Below, in pieces: positions 7,887 through 14,841 of a stretch of DNA of 18,530 nt. Each line of letters begins with the position of its first letter. Within the stretch, counting starts at the first letter, position 1. The notes below the pieces were generated by a model. That model was given only the letters and a program-made list of their open reading frames with translations. It did not search any database and was not told where the DNA came from. The translations under genes were made by a program, and so were the position numbers. Source of the stretch: Clostridia bacterium (GTDB lineage: Bacteria > Bacillota_A > Clostridia > Oscillospirales > CAG-272); assembly GCA_017407885.1 (NCBI GenBank), contig JAFQVU010000055.1, forward strand, positions 1 to 18,530, written 5' to 3'.

Positions 7887-7915
7887 TTTACTTTTCGGGG
7901 ATATTATGTTAAAAT
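7887..7915 (+). promoter_or_regulatory. Putative sigma-A promoter of the 7971-12135 gene group
   Basis: TTTACT (7887-7892), a 17-bp spacer ending in extended TGT, and TAAAAT (7910-7915). It lies about 55 bp before the first start codon of the plus-strand group and diverges from the rplS promoter. Confidence 0.6.
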
Positions 7916-7970
7916 ATAGTTATGGAGTCAATAATGACTTTGCTATCACTTAAAATGGAGGAAAATGCGT

Positions 7971-8339
7971 ATGCCGAGCATCCCAACACGTGAGCGCACC
8001 GAGCTTCAAAAAAATCTGCCGCCGCGTCAAAATAATATCCCACCGCGCGTCGTACATGATCCGCGCAGAGCTCCGCAGGGCGGTATACGCTATGAGCAGT
8101 TGCGCCGTCCCCCGGCACGCCCGCAGAACGAGCGTATCTCTCCGATAAAGCCGGCGAAAAAATCTGCCCTGCCGGTTCCTGTATCTTTACAGAAATCAAA
8201 GCCGCGGCAAAAGAAAAAGAAGAAAGAAAAGGAGCGCACGCCTGTACACGAGTTCCTGCTCGGGTTTGTTGTCGGACTTATTATTTTCGGAACTGCGGCA
8301 ATATTCATCTGCAGTGCGCTTATAGGACTGTTCACATGA
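7971..8339 (+). CDS. Small basic proline-rich protein with one C-terminal membrane helix
   Basis: I do not recognise this 122-residue protein. Residues 1 to about 75 are low in complexity and rich in Pro, Arg and Gln; then comes a Lys/Arg/Glu run (KKKKKEKER), then a single hydrophobic segment near the C-terminus (about 92-120) ending in GLFT. The charge pattern predicts the long basic part in the cytoplasm and almost nothing outside. I prefer the ATG at 7971 because GGAGG (7957-7961) is 9 nt upstream; the ATG at 7965 would leave only 3 nt. Its stop overlaps the rsuA start (ATGA), a sign of translational coupling. The basic disordered region could bind RNA or membrane lipid, but that is a guess. 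Confidence 0.7.
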   Translation: MPSIPTRERTELQKNLPPRQNNIPPRVVHDPRRAPQGGIRYEQLRRPPARPQNERISPIKPAKKSALPVPVSLQKSKPRQKKKKKEKERTPVHEFLLGFVVGLIIFGTAAIFICSALIGLFT

Positions 8340-9043
8340 GACTTGACAAGCTTCTTTCCGAAATGGGCATATGCAGCCGCACCGAATGTAAAAAAGCGGC
8401 GAAAGCCGGAAAAATCACGGTGGACGGCATTGTTGTCAAAGCAGCCGATACGCATGTTGATCCCGACAAAAACACGATCACTTTTTTCGACCGGGAAATA
8501 AAATATAAAAAATTCACTTATATAATGTTAAACAAGCCCGAGGGGTATATCTCCGCCACCGACGATCCGCGTGAGCGGACGGTACTTGAGCTGCTCGGTG
8601 AGCGGGAACGTCGTCTCGGACTTTTCCCGTGCGGCAGACTTGATAAAAACACCCTCGGTCTGCTCATATTAACAAATGACGGTGAACTGTGTCACAGACT
8701 GCTCTCGCCAAAGCACCATGTGTCAAAGGTCTACTATTTTAGAGCCGAACGTCATATCACCGAGGATGACCGTCGGCGTCTCGAATCCGGAGTCACACTC
8801 GACGGCGAGCTTACAAAGCCGGCATTACTCACGCTATGTGAAGATAATATGTCGGGATACCTCACGCTCACCGAGGGAAAATTCCACCAAGTCAAGCGGA
8901 TGCTTGAAGCGGTCTGCAACAAGGTCATATATCTTGAGCGTGTCGAATTTGCCGGTATACCGCTCGATACATCGCTTGCGCGCGGAGAATGGCGCGAATT
9001 GACGCAAGATGAAGAAGAACATATAAGATCATTTTTAAAATAA
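8336..9043 (+). CDS. rsuA: 16S rRNA pseudouridine synthase RsuA
   Basis: A 235-residue pseudouridine synthase of the RsuA/RluB/E/F family. Residues 1-60 form an S4 RNA-binding domain (MRLDKLLSEMGICSR..., KAGKITVDG). The catalytic domain has the GRLDKNTLGLLILTNDG signature with catalytic D103, and EGKFHQVKRM in the C-terminal part. The HQVKRM form rather than RQVRRM favours RsuA (modifying U516 of 16S rRNA in E. coli) over RluB, and length fits (E. coli RsuA is 231). It starts by ATGA overlap with the small membrane protein gene and is followed after 10 nt by tex, so it lies inside an operon. Family is certain; the exact target uridine is inferred. Confidence 0.92.
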   Translation: MRLDKLLSEMGICSRTECKKAAKAGKITVDGIVVKAADTHVDPDKNTITFFDREIKYKKFTYIMLNKPEGYISATDDPRERTVLELLGERERRLGLFPCGRLDKNTLGLLILTNDGELCHRLLSPKHHVSKVYYFRAERHITEDDRRRLESGVTLDGELTKPALLTLCEDNMSGYLTLTEGKFHQVKRMLEAVCNKVIYLERVEFAGIPLDTSLARGEWRELTQDEEEHIRSFLK

Positions 9044-9053
9044 GGAGAAACCA

Positions 9054-11204
9054 ATGGACATCACAAAACAGCTCGCCGCAGAGCTTTCATTAACCGAGGA
9101 ACAGGTGAAGAATACCGTCGCGCTTATTGATGACGGCAACACCATCCCCTTTATTGCACGTTACCGTAAGGAGGTCACCGGCTCACTTGACGATGAGAGC
9201 CTGCGTAATCTTTCCGAGCGTCTTACATACCTTCGTAACCTTGAAGCACGCAAGGCGGAAGTTCATGCGCTTATCACCGAGCAGGAGAAAATGACTCCCG
9301 AAATCGAAAAGGCGCTCGAGCTTGCCACAATACTCGCCGAGGTCGAGGACATTTACCGTCCGTTCCGCCCGAAACGTAAAACTCGCGCATCCGTTGCGCG
9401 TGAGAGAGGGCTTGAACCGCTCGCAGAGGCTATTCTCGCGCAGGAAGAGACTTACGAGCCGTCGCTTGACGATATGGCAGCATCTCTCATAAACCCCGAG
9501 CTTTCAATCGAAACCGCCGAGGATGCATTTGCCGGTGCATGCGACATCATCGCCGAGGATATTTCCGATAACGCCGATTTCCGTAAAGCTATCCGCGCAC
9601 TCACGCTCGATTGGGGTGAAATGGTATCCTCTGCCGCAAAGGATGAGGACTCGGTATATTCGCAGTATTATGAGTACAAGGAGCGCTTAAAGAAGCTCCC
9701 CGGTCACCGTATTCTTGCTCTCAACCGCGGTGAAAAAGAGGAATTTCTTAAAGTGTCTATCAATATGCAGAGCGACATCGTGCTTAATTTCCTTTATTCA
9801 AGGATTTTAAAGAAAAACGGAAGTCCGGCAAAGGAGTACGTGGAGCGCGCTATTGTTGACAGCTATGACCGTCTTATCGCTCCGTCCATTGAACGCGAGA
9901 TACGCTCGTCCATGTTTGACGATGCATGCGAGGGTGCGCTTAAGGTGTTCGAGGTCAACCTAAAGAATCTTCTTATGCAGCCGCCGCTCAAAGGTAAAAC
10001 CGCACTCGGATATGACCCCGGTTATCGTAACGGCTGTAAGCTTGCCGTGGTTGACAAGACCGGCAAGGTGCTCGACACAGCGGTCATTTACCCGATGAAA
10101 CCGCAGGAAAGAACCGAAGAATCAAAGCGTATCGTGAAGCGCCTTATTGACGCGCACAACGTCGGCGTTATCGCTATCGGAAACGGTACTGCATCAAAGG
10201 AAAGCGAAATTTTCATCGCAGGTCTTCTGAAAGAGATTGACGCGGACGTGAAGTACGCAGTCATCAGCGAAGCGGGCGCATCCGTTTATTCCGCCTCAAA
10301 GCAGGCGACCGAGGAATTCCCGGACTACGATGTTATGCAGAGAAGCGCGATATCAATTGCACGCCGTCTGCAGGATCCCCTTGCCGAGCTGGTAAAGATC
10401 GATCCGAAGGCTATCGGAGTCGGGCAGTATCAGCACGACATGAAGCCTGCGCGCCTTGATGAAGCACTCGGAGGCGTGGTCGAGGACTGCGTAAACTCGG
10501 TCGGAGTTGACGTCAATACCGCATCCTACTCACTTCTGTCCTATGTCGCCGGAATAAATACTACATCGGCGAAAAATATCGTTAAGTACCGCGAAGAGAA
10601 CGGCGAATTCAAGTCGCGTGCACAGATAAAAAAGGTGCCGCGTATCGGCGATAAAGCGTTCGAGCAGTGTGCCGGATTCCTTCGTGTATCGGGTTCATCC
10701 GAGATACTTGACTGCACGGGAGTTCACCCCGAGAGCTACGGCATTGCAAGACAGCTCCTCGAAAAATACAATTATACGACCGATGACGTGCGTCTCTCGC
10801 GTCTTGCCGGACTTCGTGAAAAGGTCAAAAAAGACGGATTCAAGCAGGTTTGTGAAGAGCTTTCGGTCGGCGAACCTACGCTTGTTGATATAATCAGCGA
10901 GCTTGAAAAGCCGGGACGCGATGTGCGTGACGATCTGCCGCAGACTATACTGCGCGATGACATTCTCGACATAAACGACTTAAAGCCCGATATGATAGTC
11001 ACGGGCACAGTGCGAAACGTCATCGACTTCGGCGCATTTGTAGATATCGGCGTACACCATGACGGACTTGTGCACATTTCCGAGATCAGTGAGAAATATA
11101 TCAAGCATCCGAGTGAGGTGCTTGCCGTCGGCGACGTGGTACAGGTCAAGATAAAGTCGGTTGACCTCAAAAAGCACCGCATCGCATTAACTATGAAATT
11201 CTGA
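9054..11204 (+). CDS. tex: Tex family RNA-binding transcriptional accessory protein
   Basis: A 716-residue full-length Tex protein. It begins with the typical helical N-terminal domain (IPFIARYRKEVTGSLDDE at about 33-50), has the YqgF/RNase H-like fold starting at GKTALGYDPGYRNG (about 315), a helix-hairpin-helix region around SVGVDVNTASYSLLSYVAGI to RIGDKAFEQCAGFLR (about 482-545), and ends with an S1 RNA-binding domain (VTGTVRNVIDFGAFVDIGVHHDGLVH at about 647 on). Tex is the bacterial relative of eukaryotic Spt6 and binds nucleic acid and probably RNA polymerase. The start follows TAAGGAG by 7-8 nt. It sits between rsuA and the MBL protein gene with 1-10 nt gaps, supporting co-transcription. 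Confidence 0.96.
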   Translation: MDITKQLAAELSLTEEQVKNTVALIDDGNTIPFIARYRKEVTGSLDDESLRNLSERLTYLRNLEARKAEVHALITEQEKMTPEIEKALELATILAEVEDIYRPFRPKRKTRASVARERGLEPLAEAILAQEETYEPSLDDMAASLINPELSIETAEDAFAGACDIIAEDISDNADFRKAIRALTLDWGEMVSSAAKDEDSVYSQYYEYKERLKKLPGHRILALNRGEKEEFLKVSINMQSDIVLNFLYSRILKKNGSPAKEYVERAIVDSYDRLIAPSIEREIRSSMFDDACEGALKVFEVNLKNLLMQPPLKGKTALGYDPGYRNGCKLAVVDKTGKVLDTAVIYPMKPQERTEESKRIVKRLIDAHNVGVIAIGNGTASKESEIFIAGLLKEIDADVKYAVISEAGASVYSASKQATEEFPDYDVMQRSAISIARRLQDPLAELVKIDPKAIGVGQYQHDMKPARLDEALGGVVEDCVNSVGVDVNTASYSLLSYVAGINTTSAKNIVKYREENGEFKSRAQIKKVPRIGDKAFEQCAGFLRVSGSSEILDCTGVHPESYGIARQLLEKYNYTTDDVRLSRLAGLREKVKKDGFKQVCEELSVGEPTLVDIISELEKPGRDVRDDLPQTILRDDILDINDLKPDMIVTGTVRNVIDFGAFVDIGVHHDGLVHISEISEKYIKHPSEVLAVGDVVQVKIKSVDLKKHRIALTMKF

Positions 11205-11205
11205 T

Positions 11206-12135
11206 ATGCGCAGAAAACCGCGTAAATTTAAGAATCTGTTTCTCTCTGTATTAATTGTAGCGGCGGCAGTCGTATACATTATCTTCGGCGAGCGCATAGC
11301 CGAGCTGCTCGGCAGATTCACCGATGGACTCAAATATCCGTCACTTCCGAAGATATTCACATCCGAGCTGTCAGAGGACGAGATTCAGATACACGTTATT
11401 GACGTCGGTCAAGCGGAGAGTATGCTTGTGCGCAGTAATGCCGGCAACATTCTTATTGATGCCGGTACAAATGATTCCGAGGCAGATGTAAGGGCGCATC
11501 TTGATGCCTGCGGAGTTGATACGATAGATTATCTTATCTGCTCGCATCCGCACGATGACCATATCGGCGGTGCTGATATGGTACTTGACTGTTTCACGGT
11601 TGGAACTGTGTTTATGTCAAACGCGAGCGAGGAATCATTCCCGCGTGAAGCACTTGAGGATAGAATCGCGAAGTATAGCATCAACGCAGTTTACCCGTCG
11701 CCCGGCGATGAATACTCCCTCGGCGGTATAAAAATAAAATTTCTCGCGCCGCTTGAATATACGGACGACACGAACAATATGAGTCTCGTTTTCAAGCTTT
11801 CATACGGAGAAATGGATTTTCTCTTTACGGGAGATATCACATCGAAAGTCGAAAAGCTTATGCTTGATGCGTATTCCGCGGACGAGCTTGACTGCGAGTT
11901 CTTGAAGCTCGCGCATCACGGTGCAAACACCGCATCGTCTGCTGAATTTATCGCGGCGGTTTCACCGCAGATTGCAGTATCGTCAAGCGGCAGAGAAAAC
12001 GACTACAGCCATCCGCGCGGCGAGGTTTTGGCACGGCTCGAAGATGCCGGCTGTGAAACTATACTTCGCACCGACAAAATGGGCACTGTGATTATAAGCT
12101 CGGACGGATATTCGCTCACCGTAATCGAGCAATAA
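11206..12135 (+). CDS. Membrane-anchored MBL-fold hydrolase, ComEC C-terminal-like
   Basis: A 309-residue protein with a basic N-terminus and one membrane helix (about 10-27), then a metallo-beta-lactamase domain. The first strand IQIHVIDVGQAESMLV (about 60-75) and NILIDAG are typical of the hydrolase domain found at the end of the DNA-uptake protein ComEC. The metal motif is SHPHDDHIGG (H114, H116, D118, H119), a later Asp lies in LFTGDI, and LAHHG supplies the final histidines. Stand-alone versions are common in Clostridia and are thought to be extracellular nucleases or phosphodiesterases, but the substrate is unproven. The channel half of ComEC is absent, so it is not ComEC itself. It starts 1 nt after the tex stop with no clear Shine-Dalgarno, implying coupling to tex. 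Confidence 0.85.
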   Translation: MRRKPRKFKNLFLSVLIVAAAVVYIIFGERIAELLGRFTDGLKYPSLPKIFTSELSEDEIQIHVIDVGQAESMLVRSNAGNILIDAGTNDSEADVRAHLDACGVDTIDYLICSHPHDDHIGGADMVLDCFTVGTVFMSNASEESFPREALEDRIAKYSINAVYPSPGDEYSLGGIKIKFLAPLEYTDDTNNMSLVFKLSYGEMDFLFTGDITSKVEKLMLDAYSADELDCEFLKLAHHGANTASSAEFIAAVSPQIAVSSSGRENDYSHPRGEVLARLEDAGCETILRTDKMGTVIISSDGYSLTVIEQ

Positions 12136-12167
12136 CCGCTTTGTGGCGTGATTTTTTCTCACAGCTA

Positions 12168-12196
12168 TTGACACGAGCACAAAATCAATGTATAAT
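12168..12196 (+). promoter_or_regulatory. Perfect consensus sigma-A promoter of proS
   Basis: TTGACA (12168-12173), a 17-bp spacer and TATAAT (12191-12196) match the consensus exactly. Transcription should start near 12203, giving a leader of about 110-120 nt before the proS ATG. Confidence 0.92.
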
Positions 12197-12216
12197 ATTG
12201 TTATTATGTTTATTTG

Positions 12217-12326
12217 AAAGGAAAAAGTTTGAAAATAAATTTTCAAACTGCCTTTTGTAGCAAACCACGCCCAAGAAGGCGAGAAAGGAAGCTTTTGCTA
12301 ACGCAAAAGCAATGATTATAATCATG
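12217..12326 (+). promoter_or_regulatory. Structured leader element of proS (element copy A)
   Basis: In order: AAAGGA (12217-12222); 6 nt; TTG-AAA start of a short open frame; a perfect 10-bp hairpin AGTTTGAAAA (12226-12235), loop TAAA, TTTTCAAACT (12240-12249); an early CTTTTG (12252-12257); a CGCC/GGCG hairpin (12268-12281); AAAGGAA (12284-12290); an 8-bp hairpin GCTTTTGC (12291-12298), loop TAAC, GCAAAAGC (12303-12310); ATG at 12312 and a second in-frame ATG at 12324. The right arm of the last hairpin could instead pair with the early CTTTTG. There is no T-box sequence. The same layout recurs before spoIIIAF. Confidence 0.6.
12229..12315 (+). CDS. Possible 28-codon leader peptide upstream of proS
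   Basis: A short frame starts TTG-AAA at 12229 with AAAGGA 6 nt upstream and runs to TGA at 12313-12315, overlapping the first in-frame ATG of proS (ATGA). The predicted peptide is basic; its middle reads [11 protein letters not shown], with two Pro codons (CCA), and it has no membrane segment or known domain. Translation would pass through all hairpins of the leader and stop at proS. A rare start codon, short length and only one other look-alike in the window keep confidence low; it could be an accidental frame in a structured RNA. Confidence 0.28.
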   Translation: MKINFQTAFCSKPRPRRRERKLLLTQKQ

Positions 12327-13763
12327 GCAAACGACAAAAAACTCGTCGAAGCGATCACGTCAATGGACACCGACTTCGCGAAGTGGTATACAGATATCTG
12401 TAAAAAAGCCGATCTTATCGACTATTCAAGCGTAAAGGGCTGCATGATCATCCGTCCGTACGGTTACGCTATTTGGGAGCTTATTCAGAAGAATCTCGAC
12501 ACCCGCTTTAAGGAGCTTGGACACGAGAATGTATATATGCCTATGTTCATCCCCGAATCGCTTCTCGAGAAGGAGAAGGATCATGTTGCCGGCTTTGCTC
12601 CCGAGGTTGCATGGGTAACTCACGGCGGAAGCGAGAAGCTGACCGAGCGTCTGTGCGTCCGTCCGACATCCGAAACGCTCTTCTGCGAGCATTACGCTAA
12701 CATAATCCGCTCTTACCGCGATCTGCCCAAGCTCTACAATCAGTGGTGCTCGGTAGTCCGCTGGGAAAAGACCACACGTCCGTTCCTGCGCTCGCGTGAG
12801 TTCCTCTGGCAGGAGGGACACACCATGCACGCAACCGCAGAGGAGGCACGTGCAGAGACTGTTCAGATGCTCAACGTGTACGCCGATTTCCACGAAAAGG
12901 ATCTCGCTATCCCGGTAATAAAGGGCGCGAAAACTCCGAGCGACAAGTTCGCAGGTGCGGAGGATACTTACGCTATCGAGGCACTTATGCACGACGGTAA
13001 GGCGCTTCAAGCGGCAACCTCGCACTATTTCGGCGATGGCTTTGCAAAAGCATTTGATATCACATACACAGATAAGGAAAACAAGCTCGTTCATCCGTTC
13101 CAGACCTCGTGGGGATGCACCACCCGTATGATCGGCGGCATCATCATGACTCACGGCGACGATAACGGTCTCGTCCTGCCGCCTGCGGTAGCACCGATTC
13201 AGGTCGTTATCATCCCCGTTGCGGCACACAAGGAAGGCGTCATCGACGCAGCAAAGGGACTTGCCGACAGACTGAAGGGCGATTTCCGCGTGAAGCTCGA
13301 CGATTCCGACAACTCACCCGGATGGAAGTATGCCGAATACGAAATGAAGGGCGTACCGGTACGTATCGAGATCGGTCCTCGTGATATCGAGGCAGGTCAG
13401 TGCGTGCTCGTTACCCGTCATGACCGCGAAAAGACAGTTGTCAGCCTTGAAAATCTCGAGGCGGCTGTTGCCGAGAAGCTTCAGGCGGTCCGCGACGGTC
13501 TTTACGCTAAGGCTCTCGCAAACCGCGAAGCTCGCACATTCAACTGCGAGACTATGGACGAGATCATCAAGAAGCGCGAGGAAAACGGTGACGGATTTGT
13601 GCGCGCTATGTGGTGCGGCGATCCCGAGTGCGAGGACAAGGTCAAGGAAGTGACCGGTGTCGGCTCTCGCTGTGTACCGCTTGAGCAGAAGGCAATCTCC
13701 GACAAATGCGTATGCTGCGGAAAGCCTGCAAAACAGCTCGTTTATTGGGGTATCGCGTATTAA
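12324..13763 (+). CDS. proS: Prolyl-tRNA synthetase, archaeal/eukaryotic type
   Basis: Class II aminoacyl-tRNA synthetase of about 480 residues that charges tRNA-Pro with proline. Motif-like regions are visible: [14 protein letters not shown] (about 112-125), motif 2 region [21 protein letters not shown] (about 146-166), motif 3 region [14 protein letters not shown] (about 256-269), and the anticodon-binding domain starting at [10 protein letters not shown] (about 289). No editing insertion lies between motifs 2 and 3, and the C-terminal domain ends with cysteines ([14 protein letters not shown]) and a terminal Tyr, which defines the archaeal/eukaryotic form rather than the E. coli form. I start at 12324 (MANDKK) as in relatives; an ATG at 12312 adds four residues (MIII). 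It has its own consensus promoter and unusual leader, and ends before the hairpin at 13833. Confidence 0.95.
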   Translation: MANDKKLVEAITSMDTDFAKWYTDICKKADLIDYSSVKGCMIIRPYGYAIWELIQKNLDTRFKELGHENVYMPMFIPESLLEKEKDHVAGFAPEVAWVTHGGSEKLTERLCVRPTSETLFCEHYANIIRSYRDLPKLYNQWCSVVRWEKTTRPFLRSREFLWQEGHTMHATAEEARAETVQMLNVYADFHEKDLAIPVIKGAKTPSDKFAGAEDTYAIEALMHDGKALQAATSHYFGDGFAKAFDITYTDKENKLVHPFQTSWGCTTRMIGGIIMTHGDDNGLVLPPAVAPIQVVIIPVAAHKEGVIDAAKGLADRLKGDFRVKLDDSDNSPGWKYAEYEMKGVPVRIEIGPRDIEAGQCVLVTRHDREKTVVSLENLEAAVAEKLQAVRDGLYAKALANREARTFNCETMDEIIKKREENGDGFVRAMWCGDPECEDKVKEVTGVGSRCVPLEQKAISDKCVCCGKPAKQLVYWGIAY

Positions 13764-13771
13764 GCATGATA

Positions 13772-13785
13772 TGGAAGCGTTTCCA
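13772..13785. promoter_or_regulatory. cre-like / LacI-family operator palindrome
   Basis: TGGAAGCGTTTCCA is a near-perfect palindrome around a central CG and matches the catabolite-responsive element consensus TGWAARCGYTWNCW at 13 of 14 positions. It lies 8 bp after the proS stop and 16 bp before the -35 of the next promoter. A CcpA or another LacI-family regulator is the likely binder; binding is not shown. Confidence 0.5.
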
Positions 13786-13801
13786 TGCCATATATTGTGC
13801 G

Positions 13802-13830
13802 TTGAAAAACTCCCTCTTTTATGATAAAAT
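13802..13830 (+). promoter_or_regulatory. Putative promoter of the SleB/CwlJ-like hydrolase gene
   Basis: TTGAAA (13802-13807), a 17-bp spacer ending in extended TGA, and TAAAAT (13825-13830). Transcription would start near 13837, inside the left arm of the following hairpin. Confidence 0.6.
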
Positions 13831-13832
13831 AT

Positions 13833-13865
13833 ACGTGTACGGCAGAGAATGCCGTACACGTTTTT
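13833..13865 (+). terminator. Intrinsic terminator of proS, overlapping the next promoter's start site
   Basis: An 11-bp perfect stem, ACGTGTACGGC (13833-13843) with GCCGTACACGT (13851-13861), a 7-nt loop and a T-run TTTTT. It lies 70 bp after the proS stop. It could alternatively act as a 5' hairpin of the next mRNA, but that transcript would begin inside the left arm. Confidence 0.8.
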
Positions 13866-13888
13866 CTATTGTAAAAAGGAGGTTTTTA

Positions 13889-14704
13889 ATGAAGAGATTA
13901 CGAATACTTTTTGCAGCTTTCATCTGCCTTTCAATGCTCGCATCGAGCATTGCGGCGTACGAGGAGATTGACATCCGCCTGAACGGAAGTGACACCGAAA
14001 TCGGCGCACTGCTCATCGGTACTACTACATACGTCCCCTTTGACACCGCGAATGATGTGCTGTCCGGCGGCACTGCCGAAATAATCGGTACTGCCGAAGA
14101 ATTGCGTGCAGTCACTCCGTTTGCAACGATAAGCGCCCGTGATGGCTCGTGCTACCTTGAAGCCGAGGGGCGCTATCTCGGCGGATCTAATGTCATATCT
14201 GTCAGCGGCATGCTGTATGTGCCGATTCGCTCGCTTGCCAAAGCATACAATGCGGACGTTGAATGGCGAGAGGAGACGCGCTCGGTTGACCTTTACGCGA
14301 CTGTGGGTGACAGAATCGTATCGGGAGATGAATTCTACAATTCGGACGAGCTTTATTGGTTGTCGCGCATTATACATGCGGAGTCACTCGGCGAGCCGAT
14401 GGAGGGGAAAATTCTTGTTGGAAATGTCATCATGAACAGAGTCGCAAGCAGTGAATTCCCGAACAGCATATACGACGTTATTTTCGACCAAAATTACGGC
14501 GTGCAGTTCACCCCCACCGCGAACGGAAGTATATATAATACACCTTCGGAGGAAAGCATTATCGCCGCCAAGCTCTGTCTTGATTCTTACTATATCTCCC
14601 GCTCGGCGATGTATTTTCTCAATCCTGCATTAGCTACAAACTTCTGGGTACCCGCAAACCGTCCGTATCTTACCACGGTCGGCAGCCATGACTTTTATTC
14701 TTAA
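13889..14704 (+). CDS. Cell wall hydrolase, SleB/CwlJ type, with copper-amine-oxidase-like N-terminal domain
   Basis: I start at 13889 because AAAGGAGG lies 6 nt upstream and a signal peptide follows (MKRLRILFAAFICLSML...AA, residues 1 to about 23). The 271-residue protein then has a stalk domain like the N-terminal domain of copper amine oxidases (about 24-145, with TTYVPFDTANDVL and MLYVPIRSLAKAYNADVEW), a domain commonly joined to Clostridial wall enzymes. Residues 155-271 are a SleB/CwlJ (Hydrolase_2) domain: YWLSRIIHAESLGEPMEGKILVGNVIMNRV, with the likely catalytic Glu in HAES, and the late motif AMYFLNPALATNFW. Relatives are spore cortex-lytic enzymes or vegetative amidases/transglycosylases. 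The sigma-A-like promoter and the adjacency to spoIIIA leave vegetative or sporulation use open. It ends at a strong terminator. Confidence 0.88.
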   Translation: MKRLRILFAAFICLSMLASSIAAYEEIDIRLNGSDTEIGALLIGTTTYVPFDTANDVLSGGTAEIIGTAEELRAVTPFATISARDGSCYLEAEGRYLGGSNVISVSGMLYVPIRSLAKAYNADVEWREETRSVDLYATVGDRIVSGDEFYNSDELYWLSRIIHAESLGEPMEGKILVGNVIMNRVASSEFPNSIYDVIFDQNYGVQFTPTANGSIYNTPSEESIIAAKLCLDSYYISRSAMYFLNPALATNFWVPANRPYLTTVGSHDFYS

Positions 14705-14732
14705 AATCTAATATTGTATACTTACACACCGC

Positions 14733-14772
14733 AAAAATTAAGCTGTCTCAAAACGAGCACAGCTTAATTTTT
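14733..14772 (+). terminator. Intrinsic terminator after the hydrolase gene
   Basis: A 14-bp perfect stem, AAAAATTAAGCTGT (14733-14746) with ACAGCTTAATTTTT (14759-14772) and a 12-nt loop. Outer CCGCAAAA and TTTTGCGG can extend it. It separates the hydrolase gene from spoIIIA and can work on both strands. Confidence 0.88.
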
Positions 14773-14780
14773 TATTTTGC

Positions 14781-14812
14781 GGTTATTTTCTTTCTTGCTT
14801 GTCCGTATATAT
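14781..14812 (+). promoter_or_regulatory. Possible sigma-E-like promoter of the spoIIIA operon
   Basis: In Bacillus the spoIIIA operon is read by sigma-E RNA polymerase in the mother cell. Here GGTTATTTT (14781-14789) could serve as the -35 and CGTATATAT (14804-14812) as the -10, about 14-15 bp apart. The match to CATACA-like -10 boxes is poor. It is proposed because something must drive the operon after the strong terminator, and no good sigma-A promoter is visible. Confidence 0.3.
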
Positions 14813-14841
14813 TTAGTAATAACAAAAAAGGACGATGAATT

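Noticed and set aside
12136..12160. Weak hairpin CGC/GCG followed by six T's after the MBL gene
   Set aside because: The stem is only about 3-4 bp, too short to call a terminator with confidence; the proS promoter follows immediately, so some read-through is likely.
12203..12323. T-box riboswitch upstream of proS
   Set aside because: There is no conserved T-box sequence, no specifier-loop-like stem and no terminator/antiterminator pair; the leader is too short.
12426..13229. A 267-codon open frame on the minus strand, antisense to proS
   Set aside because: It lies wholly within proS, has no family resemblance and a Cys/Arg-rich composition typical of a shadow frame in codon-biased coding DNA; no Shine-Dalgarno or promoter.
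13706..13888. A 61-codon N-terminal extension of the SleB-like protein reaching into proS
   Set aside because: The extension overlaps proS and the terminator, whereas the ATG at 13889 has a strong AAAGGAGG and begins a clean signal peptide.
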